NCBI GenBank assembly: GCA_041396965.1
Contig: JAWKXN010000001.1
Location: 558,001 to 622,000 of the forward strand
Direction of reading: 5' to 3'
DNA from: Rickettsiales bacterium
GTDB taxonomy: Bacteria; Pseudomonadota; Alphaproteobacteria; Rickettsiales; SXRF01
Length of the DNA stretch: 64,000 nt
The notes beneath the pieces were generated by a model that ran no database searches, was not told the DNA's origin, and saw only the letters and a list, made by a program, of their open reading frames with translations. Below are positions 51,850 to 60,211 of the stretch, in pieces; the first letter of the stretch is position 1, and every line of letters starts with the position of its first letter. The translations under genes were made by a program, and so were the position numbers.

Positions 51850-53448
51850 ATGGCGAATACTAAAATAGCGGTTATTGGTTGTGGCTATTGGGGGAAGAAT
51901 CTTGTTCGTAATATGGCAGAACTCGGTGTCCTTCATTGCGTGGCGGATAGTAACGCGCAAACAGCAAAAGATATGGCAGCCAAACACAGTGTTAGAGTAA
52001 ATACGGTCGCTGAAATAATGGCTGATAAAGACATAGCGGCGGTGGTAATCGCCTCATCGGCGGCGACGCATTTTGCGCTTGCCAAGCAGGCGATGGAAAG
52101 CGGCAAGCATGTGTTCGTGGAAAAGCCTCTTGCTCTTGACGTTAAGGAAGCTGCGGCTTTGTCAGAAATTGCCGCCGAGAAGAAATTAGTTTTAATGGTC
52201 GGTCATTTGCTGCAATATCATCCGGCGTTTGTCAAACTGCTTGCTGAGGTAAAAGATGGGCGTATCGGTAAATTGCGCTATATCCAATCGCACCGTCTTA
52301 GTTTCGGTAAAGTCCGTACTGAGGAAAATGTGGTATGGAGCTTCGCGCCGCACGATATATCCATGATTCTGGCGATTGCTGGACAAGCTCCTGATAAGGT
52401 TCTGACTCGTGCCAACACACAGATAAGTGATGGGATATGTGATATAGCAACCCTGCATCTTAATTTTCCCGGCAAACTCACGGCGCATGTAATGGTGTCA
52501 TGGTTGCATCCGGTAAAAGAACACCGCCTCACTGTGATTGGTGAAAAAGGAGCGCTTGTTTTTGATGACGCTAAGGGCTGGGATGAAAAACTGGTTTTCT
52601 ACGAAAATAAAGTATCCTTTGAGTCCGGTGCCCCGTTTGCGCAAAAAGGTGAGGCAACAGCTATAAAACTTTCTGAAGGAGAACCGCTTAAGCTTGAATG
52701 CCAGCATTTCATTGATGCGGTGAGCAGAAAAACGGAAGTAAGGACAGACTCTAAAGAAGCGATAAGAGTATTGGAAGTATTATCAGCGTCGGAAAAATCA
52801 TTGAAAACTGAAGGTGAAGTGTCATTGGAAAATAATAAGAATAAAGACTATTTCGCTCATGATACCGCTGTTATTGATGATGGTTGCGTAATTGGTCATG
52901 GCAGTAAGATATGGCATTTCAGTCATGTCCTAAAAGGGACAAAGATTGGCAAAAATGTTGTAGTTGGACAGAATGTAATGGTCGGACCTGACGTTACTGT
53001 TGGTGATAACTGCAAGATACAAAATAACGTAAGCTTATATAAAGGAGTGAGTCTTGCTGATGGGGTGTTTTGTGGTCCGTCATGTGTATTTACCAATGTG
53101 AATACTCCACGTTCGGAAGTTGAGCGTAAGGATGAATTTCTTGCAACACCGGTTGGCAGAGGGGCGACTATTGGCGCGAACGCGACCATAATATGCGGCA
53201 ATAAAATAGGCGAGTACAGCCTGATCGGGGCAGGTGCGGTTATCACTAAAGAGGTAAAACCGCACGCGCTTATGGTTGGCAATCCGGCAAAGAGAATAGG
53301 CTGGGTAAGCCACAGCGGTGAAAAGCTCGGAGAAGATTTGGTGTGCTCACGTGAAGGTCGTCGCTATCGTGAGAATGGTGATGGTTATTTAGAGGAAATC
53401 GTTTCTGATAAAGGAAAAAAGAAAGATGAGAAAATCCGTGCAGCCTAG
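51850..53448 (+). CDS. Fusion: UDP-sugar 3-dehydrogenase (WlbA) + acetyltransferase (WlbB/WbpD)
   Basis: 532 residues. Residues 1 to about 325 are a Gfo/Idh/MocA oxidoreductase (AVIGCGYWGKNLVRN at 7-21, VFVEKPLAL near 95-103). From about 340 to 500 is a left-handed beta-helix acetyltransferase with hexapeptide repeats (VIGHGSKIWHFSHVLKGTKI, GANATIICGNKIGEYSLIGA, ALMVGNPAKRIGW). In the UDP-2,3-diacetamido-uronic acid pathway these are separate: C3 oxidation of UDP-GlcNAcA and 3-N-acetylation. Fusion fits consecutive action around the aminotransferase step (54868). Confidence 0.88.
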   Translation: MANTKIAVIGCGYWGKNLVRNMAELGVLHCVADSNAQTAKDMAAKHSVRVNTVAEIMADKDIAAVVIASSAATHFALAKQAMESGKHVFVEKPLALDVKEAAALSEIAAEKKLVLMVGHLLQYHPAFVKLLAEVKDGRIGKLRYIQSHRLSFGKVRTEENVVWSFAPHDISMILAIAGQAPDKVLTRANTQISDGICDIATLHLNFPGKLTAHVMVSWLHPVKEHRLTVIGEKGALVFDDAKGWDEKLVFYENKVSFESGAPFAQKGEATAIKLSEGEPLKLECQHFIDAVSRKTEVRTDSKEAIRVLEVLSASEKSLKTEGEVSLENNKNKDYFAHDTAVIDDGCVIGHGSKIWHFSHVLKGTKIGKNVVVGQNVMVGPDVTVGDNCKIQNNVSLYKGVSLADGVFCGPSCVFTNVNTPRSEVERKDEFLATPVGRGATIGANATIICGNKIGEYSLIGAGAVITKEVKPHALMVGNPAKRIGWVSHSGEKLGEDLVCSREGRRYRENGDGYLEEIVSDKGKKKDEKIRAA

Positions 53449-54787
53449 ACTGATAGAAGAACAGCTAGATTTTTCTGAGATACTGGAAAAGTTTGAGAAT
53501 TGTCAGGCGACAATCGCCATTATGGGAATGGGTTATGTCGGTTTCCCGCTGGCGATAGCCACTCATGCTAAAGGTTTTTCGGTTATCGCTTTTGATATTG
53601 ATGAAAGCAAGGTGGAAAGCCTTAATAAAGGCAAATCCTATCTTAAAGGTATAGATGACTCTGAAATATCGTTAATGAAAGAGGAAGGGCGTTTTTTCGC
53701 GACCAGTGACGCACAGAAATTAAAAGAAGCGGACGCGCTTATCATGTGTGTGCCAACTCCACTTACTAAGAACCGTGAGCCAGATTTAAGTTACGTTGAA
53801 AGCACCGCCGAGATGATAAAATCACAACTTAGGGTTGGGCAGTTGGTAGTGCTTGAGTCAACCACCTATCCGGGGACAACCAGTGATGTTATTAAACCGA
53901 TATTGGAAAAAAGTGGGCTTAAATGTGGTCAGGAGTTTTTCCTAGCTTACTCTCCAGAGCGGGAAGATCCTGGTAATGGTTATTATTCCACCAGCTCAAT
54001 TCCAAAAGTGGTTGGAGCGGATGATGAGCAATCGCAAAAGTTAGCCGCCGCTTTTTATAGTGGCATAATCTCAAAAGCGGTTCCAGTTTCCTCAGCGGCG
54101 ACCGCGGAGGCGGTAAAACTTACGGAAAATATCTTTCGTTCAGTAAATATAGCTCTGGTAAATGAACTTAAAATGGTTTTCGCCAAAATGGGAGTTGATG
54201 TTTGGGAAGTAATTGAGGCAGCGAAGACTAAGCCTTTTGGGTTTATGCCGTTTTACCCAGGACCGGGGGTTGGTGGGCATTGTATACCGATAGACCCGTT
54301 CTATTTGACTTGGAAGTCACGAGAGTTTGACATGCCAACCCGTTTTATAGAGCTCGCCGGACAAATTAACGCCCGTATGCCGGGTTATGTAATTAACCGT
54401 CTACGTGAAGGATTGGATAGGAAATTTCAAAAAGGACTTAACGGCTCAAAAATACTGATGCTGGGTATCGCCTATAAAAAAGATGTTGATGATATGCGTG
54501 AAAGTCCGGCGATGATTATATTTGAACGGTTACTGGAATGTGGCGCGCTTGTTGATTATCATGATAACTATATTCCGGTAATCCCACATACTAGAGAGCA
54601 TGACAGCCTTTCTGGGATAAAATCCATAAGCCTTGATAAAAATATACTCAAAAATTATGACGCTGTGGTTATCGCCACTGGTCATAGCGATGTTGACTAT
54701 AAAATGGTTGTCTCAGAGGCAAATCTTATAGTTGATACCAGAAATGTGACGAGTGGCATGAGCGGTGATAATATCATAAGAGCGTAG
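53426..54787 (+). CDS. wbpA: UDP-N-acetylglucosamine 6-dehydrogenase (WbpA-like)
   Basis: 453 residues of the UDP-glucose/GDP-mannose dehydrogenase family. NAD loop GMGYVGFPLAIATHAKG near 36-52; catalytic Cys286 in GVGGHCIPIDPFYL; C-terminal domain with MLGIAYKKDVDDMRESPA. It oxidises C6 of a UDP-HexNAc to the uronic acid, the first step of the diacetamido-uronic acid route. Start overlaps the fusion gene by 23 bases; the extended N-terminus (about 30 residues before the Rossmann fold) is longer than usual and the start may be a little downstream. Confidence 0.88.
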   Translation: MRKSVQPRLIEEQLDFSEILEKFENCQATIAIMGMGYVGFPLAIATHAKGFSVIAFDIDESKVESLNKGKSYLKGIDDSEISLMKEEGRFFATSDAQKLKEADALIMCVPTPLTKNREPDLSYVESTAEMIKSQLRVGQLVVLESTTYPGTTSDVIKPILEKSGLKCGQEFFLAYSPEREDPGNGYYSTSSIPKVVGADDEQSQKLAAAFYSGIISKAVPVSSAATAEAVKLTENIFRSVNIALVNELKMVFAKMGVDVWEVIEAAKTKPFGFMPFYPGPGVGGHCIPIDPFYLTWKSREFDMPTRFIELAGQINARMPGYVINRLREGLDRKFQKGLNGSKILMLGIAYKKDVDDMRESPAMIIFERLLECGALVDYHDNYIPVIPHTREHDSLSGIKSISLDKNILKNYDAVVIATGHSDVDYKMVVSEANLIVDTRNVTSGMSGDNIIRA

Positions 54788-54867
54788 CTTTATGCTCGTG
54801 CGCTCTGCTGATCGCGCATAGGTGATAAGGTAATGTCGTAGTGTGACTTAGAATAAAGGAAATATAA

Positions 54868-56010
54868 ATGAGCAAAAAAATAGATTTTATAGACTTGAGG
54901 GCGCAGCAGGAAAGAATCCGTGATAAGATTGATGTTGCCATAAAACGGGTGCTGGATGGTGGCGCGTATATAATGGGCAGTGAAGTAGCCGAACTGGAAA
55001 AGCGGTTAGCGGATTTTTGTAATGCGAAATACTGTTTAACCTGTTCCAGTGGTACGGATGCTTTGGTATTGGTATTAATGGCGAAAGGAATAAAAGCGGG
55101 TGACGCTGTGTTCGTGCCGAGTTTTACTTTTGCCGCCAGCGCGGAGGCGGTAGCATTTTTAGGTGCTACTCCATTTTTTGTGGATGTGCTTCCTGACACG
55201 TTCAATATGTGCCCTGAAAGCCTCAAAAAAGCGATTGTGTCGGCGAAAGAGCAAGGGCTTAATGCAGTGGGCGTGATGCCGGTTGATTTGTTCGGGCAAG
55301 CGGCGGATTATGATAAAATATTGCCGATAGCAGAAGAAAATGATCTGTGGGTGCTATGTGACGCGGCGCAGGCTTTTGGTGGCATTTATAAGGGCAAGAA
55401 GATTGGCAGCATCGGGCTCGCCACCGCCACTAGCTTTTTTCCGGCTAAACCACTCGGTTGTTATGGTGATGGTGGCGCAGTGTTTACCGATAATGAGGAA
55501 TTGTACAAAATTCTTACCAGCTTGCGGGTGCATGGCAAAGGTGATGATAAGTATGATAATGTACGAGTTGGCATGAACGCTAGACTTGATACTATACAAG
55601 CGGCTATATTACTTGAGAAGCTAGCTATTTTTACTGATGAGCTTAAAGCCCGCCAGAAAGTGGCGGACAGATATAACGCGAATCTATCAGGTTTATTCGC
55701 AACACCATTCGTCGCTGAGAATATCAACTCTGCTTGGGCGCAATATACGATTATCGCCGACTCAACAACACAGAGAGGTAACCTCCAGAATTTGTTGAAG
55801 CAAGCGGGTGTACCAACGATGGTCTATTATCCGAAACCACTTCATCAGCAAACGGCTTACAAAGAATTCCCAGTGGCGGGTGATATGCTTCCGGTATGTG
55901 ATAACCTCGCCAGTCGGGTGTTCAGTCTGCCGATGCACCCTTATCTTGATGATGATACGATTGACCATATAACGGATTCGCTGCTAGGCGCGCTCAGGCA
56001 GGCGGCATAA
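54868..56010 (+). CDS. wbpE: DegT-type sugar aminotransferase (WbpE/WlbC-like)
   Basis: 380 residues, PLP-dependent. IDFIDLRAQQERIRDKID start, SSGTDALVLVLMAKGIKAGD for cofactor binding, and SFFPAKPLGCYGDGGAV with the PLP lysine at 194. It should aminate the 3-keto UDP-uronic acid. An AAAGGA ribosome site precedes the ATG. Follows wbpA by 80 bases. Confidence 0.9.
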   Translation: MSKKIDFIDLRAQQERIRDKIDVAIKRVLDGGAYIMGSEVAELEKRLADFCNAKYCLTCSSGTDALVLVLMAKGIKAGDAVFVPSFTFAASAEAVAFLGATPFFVDVLPDTFNMCPESLKKAIVSAKEQGLNAVGVMPVDLFGQAADYDKILPIAEENDLWVLCDAAQAFGGIYKGKKIGSIGLATATSFFPAKPLGCYGDGGAVFTDNEELYKILTSLRVHGKGDDKYDNVRVGMNARLDTIQAAILLEKLAIFTDELKARQKVADRYNANLSGLFATPFVAENINSAWAQYTIIADSTTQRGNLQNLLKQAGVPTMVYYPKPLHQQTAYKEFPVAGDMLPVCDNLASRVFSLPMHPYLDDDTIDHITDSLLGALRQAA

Positions 56011-56015
56011 CGAAC

Positions 56016-56738
56016 ATGGTTTGCGCGGTTATTTTAGCGGGTGGATTTGGTATAAGGCTTCGTGAGGTAGTGGCAAGCACGCCCAAGCCGATGGCACTTA
56101 TCGCAGACCGCCCATTCCTTGAACTTCAGATGGATTATCTTATAGAACAGGGTGTAGATGAGTTTATACTCGCTCTTGGCTATAAAAGTGAAGTAATAAA
56201 AAATCATTTTGGCAACAGCTATAGGAATATTCCGATTACTTATAGCACTGAGAAAGAACCGTTGGGAACTGGAGGAGCGTTATTGTTCGCCACGCAGAAT
56301 ATAGTTGGTGAGCAACCTTTCCTCGCTCTTAACGGCGATAGTTTTTTTGATGTTGATTTGTCGGAGCTTTATAAGAAGCATAACGATAATAATTCTGACT
56401 TTACTTTCGCTCTGATGCGCTCAAATGAGAATGGACGTTATATGGGAGTGGAAACTGATAGTAGCGATAGAGTAAAATCACTTAATCATCCGGCGCGAAA
56501 TATTGGTGACACTGCTAACGCTGGTATCTACCTGATTAATCCCCAAACGCTTATTCATTTTGAAAATAGAATACACACTAAAATCTCTTTGGAAGAGGAA
56601 ATAGTACCATACCTGCTCGCTAATGAATATAATGTGTTCGGAGTAAGTTTTGATAATGAGTTTATAGATATAGGAACTCCAAAAGATTATTATAGAGCGC
56701 AGTCTATTATCCCTGTTCCTATGAGTGTATCAGTCTAA
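56016..56738 (+). CDS. Sugar nucleotidyltransferase (HddC/RfbF-like)
   Basis: 240 residues. NTP-transferase signature AVILAGGFGIRLREVVASTP at 4-23, TEKEPLGTGGALLFA and LNGDSFFDVDL (metal-binding Asp), DIGTPKDYYRAQ at the end. It resembles D-glycero-D-manno-heptose 1-phosphate guanylyltransferase and other sugar-1-phosphate nucleotidyltransferases. No other heptose gene is nearby, so the sugar is open. Ends 9 bases inside the convergent bufC end. Confidence 0.8.
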   Translation: MVCAVILAGGFGIRLREVVASTPKPMALIADRPFLELQMDYLIEQGVDEFILALGYKSEVIKNHFGNSYRNIPITYSTEKEPLGTGGALLFATQNIVGEQPFLALNGDSFFDVDLSELYKKHNDNNSDFTFALMRSNENGRYMGVETDSSDRVKSLNHPARNIGDTANAGIYLINPQTLIHFENRIHTKISLEEEIVPYLLANEYNVFGVSFDNEFIDIGTPKDYYRAQSIIPVPMSVSV

Positions 56739-57485
56739 AAACACACCGCTAGCGACCCAATCAGTAAACCAGTTTTGGAGGTTTGTCGTTATATACTCTA
56801 TTTCAGCTTGGTGTGAGGAAACCGTCATATCAAGACTATCAGAAATATTTTTGCCATCTTTTATATTTTTAAGCAGAGTAAACTGCGGATGGGTAAGTTC
56901 GTGACGCTTAACTTCATTATTGTTGCGAACAAGCAGTAGCCAACTATTTTTCTTCTTCGGTAACTCTGGAAGCGTATTTTCCGCTCTAGCCTTAGTAAAC
57001 CAGTCATTTGCCGGATAACTAAATTCAAGCAAGCTACTTGCCGTTCTTAACTTAAGAATGGTCGCGGCAAAATCTTCCGCTGATATATTCTGTAATTTTT
57101 TTTGCTCAAGTGGCTGACTATCTTCAAGCATAAAAACTTTTGCTATCTCACTTTCCAACATCGCTATTTCTTTAGCAAAATTATCTATGTCACTATTTAC
57201 TATAAATTCAGCGAAACCAAGCGGGTAATAATCAAGATTATAATTTAGCGATGGTGTATTTTTTGCGTAATCAGCGGCAAGCCTGTAAAATTCTTCATTT
57301 CCTAACAATTTAAGTGTAATAGGATAATCAGCGGTAATCGCTTTGATAAGCCGTATCCTATAGCCTTCTGAATAAATAGCGAATTGCTGTTTCGCGCTTA
57401 GCTTGTTATGATGCTTGAATGAATACTCAATATTTTTATAGTTATCATCTAAAATAGCTTGGTAGAAATCAGCAAGTAGCTTCAT
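56730..57485 (-). CDS. bufC: BufC-type partner protein (DUF2063)
   Basis: 251 residues: an N-terminal helical DUF2063 domain (KLLADFYQAILDDNYKNIEY, FAIYSEGYRIRLIKAITADY PI, ALAADYAKNTPS-like region) and a C-terminal domain (from about 165) resembling a degenerate winged helix. In bufferin and related systems this protein works with the DUF692 enzyme, probably presenting the precursor peptide. Its start overlaps the bufB stop by 4 bases. Confidence 0.85.
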   Translation of the reverse strand: MKLLADFYQAILDDNYKNIEYSFKHHNKLSAKQQFAIYSEGYRIRLIKAITADYPITLKLLGNEEFYRLAADYAKNTPSLNYNLDYYPLGFAEFIVNSDIDNFAKEIAMLESEIAKVFMLEDSQPLEQKKLQNISAEDFAATILKLRTASSLLEFSYPANDWFTKARAENTLPELPKKKNSWLLLVRNNNEVKRHELTHPQFTLLKNIKDGKNISDSLDMTVSSHQAEIEYITTNLQNWFTDWVASGVFLD

Positions 57486-58303
57486 GACAGATTCCTCGCT
57501 TTATCAAGCTCTGATATAAGCACTGACAGCTCTGGTATATTATCGTCCCACTCTATCATCGTACTTATCTTGCCTTTGCTTTTAATAGTATATTTGTATA
57601 ATTCCCACACTTCATTTGTTACGTTATTATCATGTGTATCTATTATATGAGTGCCTAGATTACTATGCCCAGCTAGGTGGATTTGCGCTATTTTTTCTGT
57701 CGGAATTATATCAATATATTTCTTAGCGTCATAGCCATGATTAAATGAGTTCACGTATACATTATTTACGTCAAGTAACAAGCCACAACCAGTCATTTCC
57801 ACTAGCTTTACGAGGAATTCCCATTCCGGTATATCAGACTCATCAAATTCTAAGTAAGTGGAGGGATTCTCTAAAATAAAATCTATCCCTACTATATCCT
57901 GAACTTGTTTTATACGATCGGCTACGTGATTAAGGATGCTTTCAGTATAAGGCAGTGGCAGCAAATCATGAGTATTTCCATTATTTATCCCCGTCCAGCA
58001 TAAATGGTCAGAAAACCAAGGGGTTTTAAGATAAGTAACCAGTTTTTTTATTTTATTTAGATATTCTTTGTTTATTGGATCCGAAGCGCCTATGTTAAGC
58101 GATACGCCATGTGTTATTATTTTATAATCAGAGCTTAAGTCGGATAAAAATTCCCAATATCCCTCATGAGCATCTATAAAATTCTCGGAAATTATCTCAA
58201 ACCAGTCAATCTCCTTAGGACGTTTTTCAAGTATCTCATCATAGTGAGGAGTACGTAAACCAAGACCAAAGCCAATAAATGGGTATTTTCTATTTTCTAC
58301 CAT
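57482..58303 (-). CDS. bufB: MNIO/DUF692 multinuclear iron oxidase (BufB)
   Basis: 273 residues, TIM-barrel DUF692 enzyme. Likely metal ligands occur in DWFEIISENFID, ITHGVSLNIGASDP, FSDHLCWTG, FILENPSTYLEF, CGLLLDVNNVYVNSFNHGYD, QIHLAGH and DTHDNNV. MNIO enzymes modify cysteines in ribosomally made peptides; in bufferins they form sulfur-containing heterocycles. Its peptide substrate is encoded 83 bases upstream. Confidence 0.93.
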   Translation of the reverse strand: MVENRKYPFIGFGLGLRTPHYDEILEKRPKEIDWFEIISENFIDAHEGYWEFLSDLSSDYKIITHGVSLNIGASDPINKEYLNKIKKLVTYLKTPWFSDHLCWTGINNGNTHDLLPLPYTESILNHVADRIKQVQDIVGIDFILENPSTYLEFDESDIPEWEFLVKLVEMTGCGLLLDVNNVYVNSFNHGYDAKKYIDIIPTEKIAQIHLAGHSNLGTHIIDTHDNNVTNEVWELYKYTIKSKGKISTMIEWDDNIPELSVLISELDKARNLS

Positions 58304-58331
58304 TATAGAACCAGATATAGAACCAGAAATT

Positions 58332-58366
58332 TATACCCTCCATGAATTTTTTCAGGGAGGGTATAT
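58332..58366 (-). terminator. Hairpin between bufA and bufB
   Basis: Perfect 10-bp stem TATACCCTCC/GGAGGGTATA with a 15-base loop in the bufA-bufB gap. No T-run follows on the minus strand. It could be a partial terminator or a 3'-end stabiliser, giving more precursor than enzyme messenger RNA. Confidence 0.5.
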
Positions 58367-58385
58367 AAGCAACAGGGAGTTTTAA

Positions 58386-58649
58386 TTAAGATTTAGGAGC
58401 TGTTACACTGCCACCTTCTTTTTCACAGCTTCCCGCTTCAACATATTTCCATTCATTTTTATCATTATCAGCTTTTGCTTGACCAGCGCAGGAGTGTGAG
58501 CCATTTGCTGAAGCACAGTCATTTTTACCGGCTTTTGCGATACCATAGCATTTTTCCTTTTTAGGCTTAGCGTTCTCAGCGTTTGCTTGAGCCATAAAAC
58601 CGGTAGCGATAACTCCTGCCATAGCGGCGGTAAGTAAAGTCTTGTTCAT
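58386..58649 (-). CDS. bufA: Bufferin precursor peptide (DUF2282, BufA1-like)
   Basis: 87 residues from the ATG at 58649 (AAGGGAT site upstream; an in-frame start at 58733 would lie over the promoter). A signal peptide of about 24 residues ends ANA. The mature part carries four cysteines (34, 45, 54, 75) in KCYGIAKAGKNDCA, HSCAGQAKAD and GSCEKEGG, the DUF2282 pattern. Bufferins are exported copper-binding peptides whose cysteines are altered by BufB. Copper binding here is inferred from the family. Confidence 0.92.
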   Translation of the reverse strand: MNKTLLTAAMAGVIATGFMAQANAENAKPKKEKCYGIAKAGKNDCASANGSHSCAGQAKADNDKNEWKYVEAGSCEKEGGSVTAPKS

Positions 58650-58721
58650 AATGTATCCCTTAAAAATTTGTAACAATTTAACAATTATAGTTAGCCGTAA
58701 AAACAACCAGCTAACAGAAAG

Positions 58722-58747
58722 TTCGTATAGCACATAAAAAAAGTTAC
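58722..58747 (-). promoter_or_regulatory. ECF-sigma-like promoter of the bufferin operon
   Basis: On the minus strand: GTAACT (58747-58742), 16 bases, CGAA (58725-58722), about 73 bases before the bufA start. The same element with the same spacing faces the other way at 58779-58804. It fits the GTAACN16CGAA form that I recall for sigma-F-dependent bufferin genes in Caulobacter (not checked). Confidence 0.6.
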
Positions 58748-58778
58748 GTCAGCCATAACATATCACTCTAAAAAAATT

Positions 58779-58804
58779 GTAACTATTGAATGTGAGTAAG
58801 CGAA
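58779..58804 (+). promoter_or_regulatory. ECF-sigma-like promoter of the small peptide-msrB-msrA operon
   Basis: GTAACT (58779-58784), 16 bases, CGAA (58801-58804), 86 bases before the ATG at 58890. Identical boxes and spacing to the divergent bufA element, 31 bases away. Confidence 0.6.
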
Positions 58805-58889
58805 TTATCGTTATGAAATATAGTAATTTATACATTAAATATAAGTAATGGAAGTATTTATGAACATACATGGCTAATATGGAGAGAAT

Positions 58890-59063
58890 ATGAACAATAG
58901 CGAATCAGAACCTAATGATAATACAAACGATAGTAAAAAACATAATGCGAATTCATGTAGAAAGGAAAACTGTGGAATCTCATCCTGTTCCCCGTGCATA
59001 GTAACGAAAATAATTGTTTTGGGAATGTTGATTTTTTATGCAATATCCTATTTCATTAGATAA
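58890..59063 (+). CDS. Small cysteine-rich single-helix membrane peptide
   Basis: 57 residues, with GGAGAG 4 bases before the ATG. A polar Asn/Asp/Ser-rich N-terminus leads to four cysteines (23, 28, 33, 36) in SCRKENCGISSCSPC, then one membrane helix (about 37-56) and a terminal Arg. The C-x4-C-x4-C-x2-C group could bind a metal or form disulfides at the membrane face. Not a known family to me. It is the first gene after the ECF-like promoter, 42 bases before msrB. Confidence 0.6.
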   Translation: MNNSESEPNDNTNDSKKHNANSCRKENCGISSCSPCIVTKIIVLGMLIFYAISYFIR

Positions 59064-59105
59064 CTAGTAATACTAGGCATCTATAAAGGTATAAGGAAGA
59101 TAGTT

Positions 59106-59483
59106 ATGAGTGACAATGAACGGAAAGAAGAGCTTTCACCAGAAGCATATAGTGTGTTGCGTAAAGAAGGCACCGAACGCCCATTTACCAGCCCACTCAA
59201 TGATGAGAAGCGTGAAGGTGTCTATGCTTGCGCTGGTTGTGGTCTTGAGCTTTTTAATTCCGATAAAAAATATAATAGTGGAACTGGCTGGCCTAGTTTT
59301 TTTGACTCTATCTCTGGTAATATAGAAACTAAGTTAGATAAGAAATTATCAGCGACCAGAACAGAATATCATTGTATTCGCTGTGGTGGTCATCAGGGAC
59401 ACGTTTTTGAAGATGGTCCCGAGCCAACAAGACTTCGCTATTGTAACAATGGTGTCGCCCTAAAATTTATTCCTAAAGCGTAA
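59106..59483 (+). CDS. msrB: Peptide-methionine (R)-S-oxide reductase
   Basis: 125 residues. Zinc cysteines 42/45 and 90/93 (CAGC, CIRC), the GTGWPSF segment, and catalytic Cys113 in RYCNN. Reduces the R form of methionine sulfoxide. There is no signal peptide, so it appears cytoplasmic, unlike MsrA next door. AAGGAAG precedes the ATG. 21 bases before msrA. Confidence 0.95.
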   Translation: MSDNERKEELSPEAYSVLRKEGTERPFTSPLNDEKREGVYACAGCGLELFNSDKKYNSGTGWPSFFDSISGNIETKLDKKLSATRTEYHCIRCGGHQGHVFEDGPEPTRLRYCNNGVALKFIPKA

Positions 59484-59504
59484 TTTATTGAGAGTTGTGG
59501 CATT

Positions 59505-60104
59505 ATGAAAAATACTGTTTACATATTTCTATCTTTGTTTTTTATATTATTTAATATGGGGAGTGTAATGGCTGAGTCAGGCAATAAAAAGGCGGTATTC
59601 GCTGGTGGATGTTTCTGGTGTATGGAACCACAATTCGCTGATATAAAGGGTATAAGTAAGGTCGTTTCCGGCTATACCGGAGGCAATACTAAAAACCCCA
59701 CATATGAGCAAGTATCTACGGGTAACACGGGTCATGTTGAGGCTATTGAGGTAACTTATGATCCTGATCAAATAGGGTATGAGAAGTTGCTGGAGATTTT
59801 TTGGGATAATATAGACCCATTTGACGCTAATGGTCAGTTTTGTGATAAAGGATCACAATATCTAGCTGGTATATTTTTTCATGATAAAGAGCAGGAAAAG
59901 TTGGCGAATTTATCAAAAGAAAAAATAGAAAAGAAATTTGCCAGCAAAGTAGCGACTATTATAAAACCTGCTACGGAATTTTATCCGGCGGAGGATTACC
60001 ACCAAGAATTTTATATAAAAAGCCGTGCGAGGTATAAGAGTTATCGTAGCGGCTGTGGTCGTGACGCAAGGCTGGAAAAATTACGAGAAGTAAAAAATAA
60101 GTAA
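59505..60104 (+). CDS. msrA: Peptide-methionine (S)-S-oxide reductase, exported
   Basis: 199 residues with a signal peptide (about 1-23, cleavage after VMA). Catalytic Cys36 is in GGCFWCMEPQF, followed by GYTGGNTKNPTYEQVSTGNTG, HVEAIEVTYDP and the YHQEFY region. Reduces the S form of methionine sulfoxide, here outside the cytoplasm. Co-transcribed with msrB, fitting envelope oxidative stress repair. Confidence 0.94.
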   Translation: MKNTVYIFLSLFFILFNMGSVMAESGNKKAVFAGGCFWCMEPQFADIKGISKVVSGYTGGNTKNPTYEQVSTGNTGHVEAIEVTYDPDQIGYEKLLEIFWDNIDPFDANGQFCDKGSQYLAGIFFHDKEQEKLANLSKEKIEKKFASKVATIIKPATEFYPAEDYHQEFYIKSRARYKSYRSGCGRDARLEKLREVKNK

Positions 60105-60211
60105 CAAAAAAATAGTGGTATAGCATTGTAGTTTAATTTACACCTCACTTCTAGTCGTAAAAGAGATATATTCTTTTTCATTATCAATTTTAACTAGAGG
60201 TAGAGGTTCTA

